From Spirodela intermedia (Eukaryota; Streptophyta; Magnoliopsida; Alismatales; Araceae): 64,000 nucleotides of DNA. The notes below the pieces were generated by a model. It did not search any database. It saw only the letters and a program-made list of their open reading frames with translations, and had not been told where the DNA came from. Position 1 is the stretch's first letter; each line of letters begins with the position of its first letter. The stretch spans positions 2,850,501 through 2,914,500 of the forward strand of contig LR746281.1 in the NCBI GenBank assembly GCA_902729315.2, given 5' to 3'. The translations under genes were made by a program, and so were the position numbers. Shown one piece after another: positions 62,401-64,000 of this stretch.

Positions 62401-63480
62401 TGAATTGTTAGAGAAATCAAATTCAAAAACTTTTCCTATTTTTTGCTTTCTCACTGTTTAAATCCTAAAATTAGTTAGATAATCAACAAGTGAGAAACAA
62501 TGCAACATAACATTTAATGATTCAAATATTCTCTATGATAAATTAAACTTATTATTATGCAACATTATATCTATAAAGCTTATTGATTTGAACAAGTTTG
62601 GTAAATATTTGTTATCATGAAACCAAAATCGATAATATATATCTAGACATAAAGTAAATTTGTCAATCAAAACTTATCCACATTGCTTCAAATAAATTAT
62701 GATTGTCAAGTAGACACATTGCAACTCACAATCTCAATATATAAAATAATAACTTCAATAATATGTAATATTTTAAATTATTTTCTAAATGGTTTTCATT
62801 AAAGTTTAGGATATCCTAAGTAGAAGTATGAGTAGTTTGAATTAATCAATTAATTATGTATCAAGAATATAAAAAACAATGATTTATAAATATAAGTATT
62901 CATAATACTAAGTTAACTTTCATACCCCTCTTTTACCAAATGAATTCTCATTGATCTTACAGGGCTAATCATTACTTTTCTACATTGACAATTTCTGCAA
63001 ATATTAATAGTTTCTACACTAGTAATTAAAGTAATAATCTCAAATACTAAAAATCTACCAAATTATAGACTTCAATATTTTGAGATTGATATGAGTTCTT
63101 TGAATTCTTATTGAGATATTTTTTATTATTTCTTTCAATTATTTCTGAATTTATATTCCATTATACTCGACACTCATATATTAACTTATACTTTCTTGTA
63201 AATATAATATAATATATTTTAACCAAGTTATTCCAAACAAGTTAGGTGAACCATAATAATATATTTTAATGAGCTCTGTATTCAATAGTAATAATAACCT
63301 GATGGGTTCTTGAAAGGACGTCAAGTTAAAAATAGAGTAGATTTTCAGTAATTCAGATGACGTGAGGAACCGCAATATTTAGACATCAATAAATAGGAGC
63401 AATCGGACTTCGTATTGATTTATAGCAAGTCAACGTCTTGCCGAAACCAAATGAGACGGAAACACTACAGTAGTCTGTTT
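62400..63480. other. AT-rich intergenic DNA upstream of the esterase gene
   Basis: Nothing specific seen until about 63300, where composition rises toward the GC-rich first exon at 63573. TATA-like AATAAATAGG is at about 63390. Confidence 0.45.
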
Positions 63481-63572
63481 GCTTAAATTCTCCGCCGTCG
63501 GTGCTTTGCTGTCCTCATGCGCCATCTATCCGCCCATTCGGATCTGGTTTCCTTCGTCGTGCCGCTGCCGCC

Positions 63573-64000
63573 ATGGAAGCGGAGGATAAGGAGGACCGGC
63601 CGGAGGAGAGTCCCCATGGAAGCGTCCCCCGGGACGTCTTCGTGCTCGCCGGCCAGAGCAACATGTCCGGCCGGGGCGGCGTCCGGCAAAGGCGATGGGA
63701 CGGAGTCGTCCCGCCGGAGTGCCGCCCGCGGCCGGGCATCCTCCGCTTCTCCGCCCGCTCCCGCTGGGTGGAGGCCCGCGAGCCGCTCCACGCCGACATA
63801 GACACCGCCAAGACCTGCGGTATCGGCCCCGGCATGCCGTTCGCCGACGCCGTCATCCCCCACCTACTCCCCTCCGATGGCGGGGAGGCGGCGGCGGGTC
63901 TGGTGCCGTGCGCCGTGGGCGGCACGGCCATAAAGGAATGGGAGAGGGGAACGAGGCTGTACCAGCAGATGGTGAGGAGGGCCAGGGAAGCCGTGCGGGG
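63573..64000 (+). CDS. SASA-domain carbohydrate esterase (CE6-like), 5' part
   Basis: From ATG 63573 (context GCCGCCATGG) the frame is open to the window edge, 142 codons. RDVFVLAGQSNMSGRGG at residues 20-36 is the nucleophile block of the SASA/CE6 family, with Ser29 of GQSNM as the catalytic serine. WVEAREPLHADID, GIGPGMPFADAV and VPCAVGGTAIKEW follow in the family order, matching plant probable carbohydrate esterases of the At4g34215 type, which have an SGNH-hydrolase fold and are thought to remove acetyl groups from cell-wall polysaccharide. The C-terminal part, with the catalytic Asp/His block, lies beyond the window. The exon is very GC-rich against AT-rich flanks. No signal peptide is evident at the start. 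Confidence 0.92.
   Translation, partial: MEAEDKEDRPEESPHGSVPRDVFVLAGQSNMSGRGGVRQRRWDGVVPPECRPRPGILRFSARSRWVEAREPLHADIDTAKTCGIGPGMPFADAVIPHLLPSDGGEAAAGLVPCAVGGTAIKEWERGTRLYQQMVRRAREAVR

Noticed and set aside
63483-63931. Minus-strand frames at the right edge
   Set aside because: Antisense shadows of the GC-rich esterase exon, whose true plus frame runs off the window.
1-64000. CRISPR arrays, operons, riboswitches or other prokaryotic systems
   Set aside because: No spaced repeats or clustered unspliced genes; all supported genes are plant nuclear genes.

Overview
The window is eukaryotic nuclear DNA from a flowering plant. Genes are split by GT-AG introns and are spaced far apart in AT-rich, transposon-filled DNA. 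The coding exons of several genes are strongly GC-rich (first exon of the TMEM120 homologue, the trihelix factor, the esterase at the right edge), while introns and intergenic DNA are AT-rich and full of (GA)n/(CT)n microsatellites. That contrast suggests a commelinid-type monocot. This is an inference from composition; no marker fixes the species.

Layout, left to right. (1) 154-4917, plus: the 3' end of a HEATR6-like HEAT/ARM-repeat gene. (2) 7364-15770, minus: a complete ten-exon TMEM120 (TMPIT-like) membrane-protein gene, convergent with gene 1, with a GC-AG intron and a G-box cluster in its upstream region. (3) 16-21.6 kb: no gene recognised; a pair of diverged direct repeats encloses a GC-richer block. 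(4) 21718-22185, plus: a small two-exon gene for a secreted cysteine-rich defensin-like peptide, seen only when a weak splice acceptor is used. An unidentified exon-like piece lies just beyond. (5) 24-38 kb: transposon territory, with a clear three-layer nest. A Ty3/gypsy-like gag remnant is split by a Ty1/copia element (29415-36274, TSD TTTTA) that has lost its whole reverse transcriptase, and one LTR of that element is split by a 1643-bp TG...CA insertion (29545-31187, TSD GGAGT), probably a solo LTR. (6) 38-43.4 kb: intergenic, microsatellite-rich. (7) 43426-46498, plus: a complete GT-2/GTL1-type trihelix transcription factor with two DNA-binding domains. (8) 46.5-49.8 kb: intergenic. (9) 53715-54689, plus: a stand-alone DUF1336 (EDR2 C-terminal) protein, probably with a long 5' UTR intron. 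(10) 55.8-63.4 kb: AT-rich remnants of SIRE-like copia elements in both orientations and a 232-bp tandem duplication. (11) 63573 to the right edge, plus: the start of a SASA-domain (CE6-like) carbohydrate esterase.

The genes do not form a pathway or cluster; they are ordinary single plant loci. The parts most worth a second look are the defensin-like peptide gene, the dated transposon nest with its reverse-transcriptase-less element and GC-rich repeated leader, and the GC-AG intron whose donor abuts a long CT tract.
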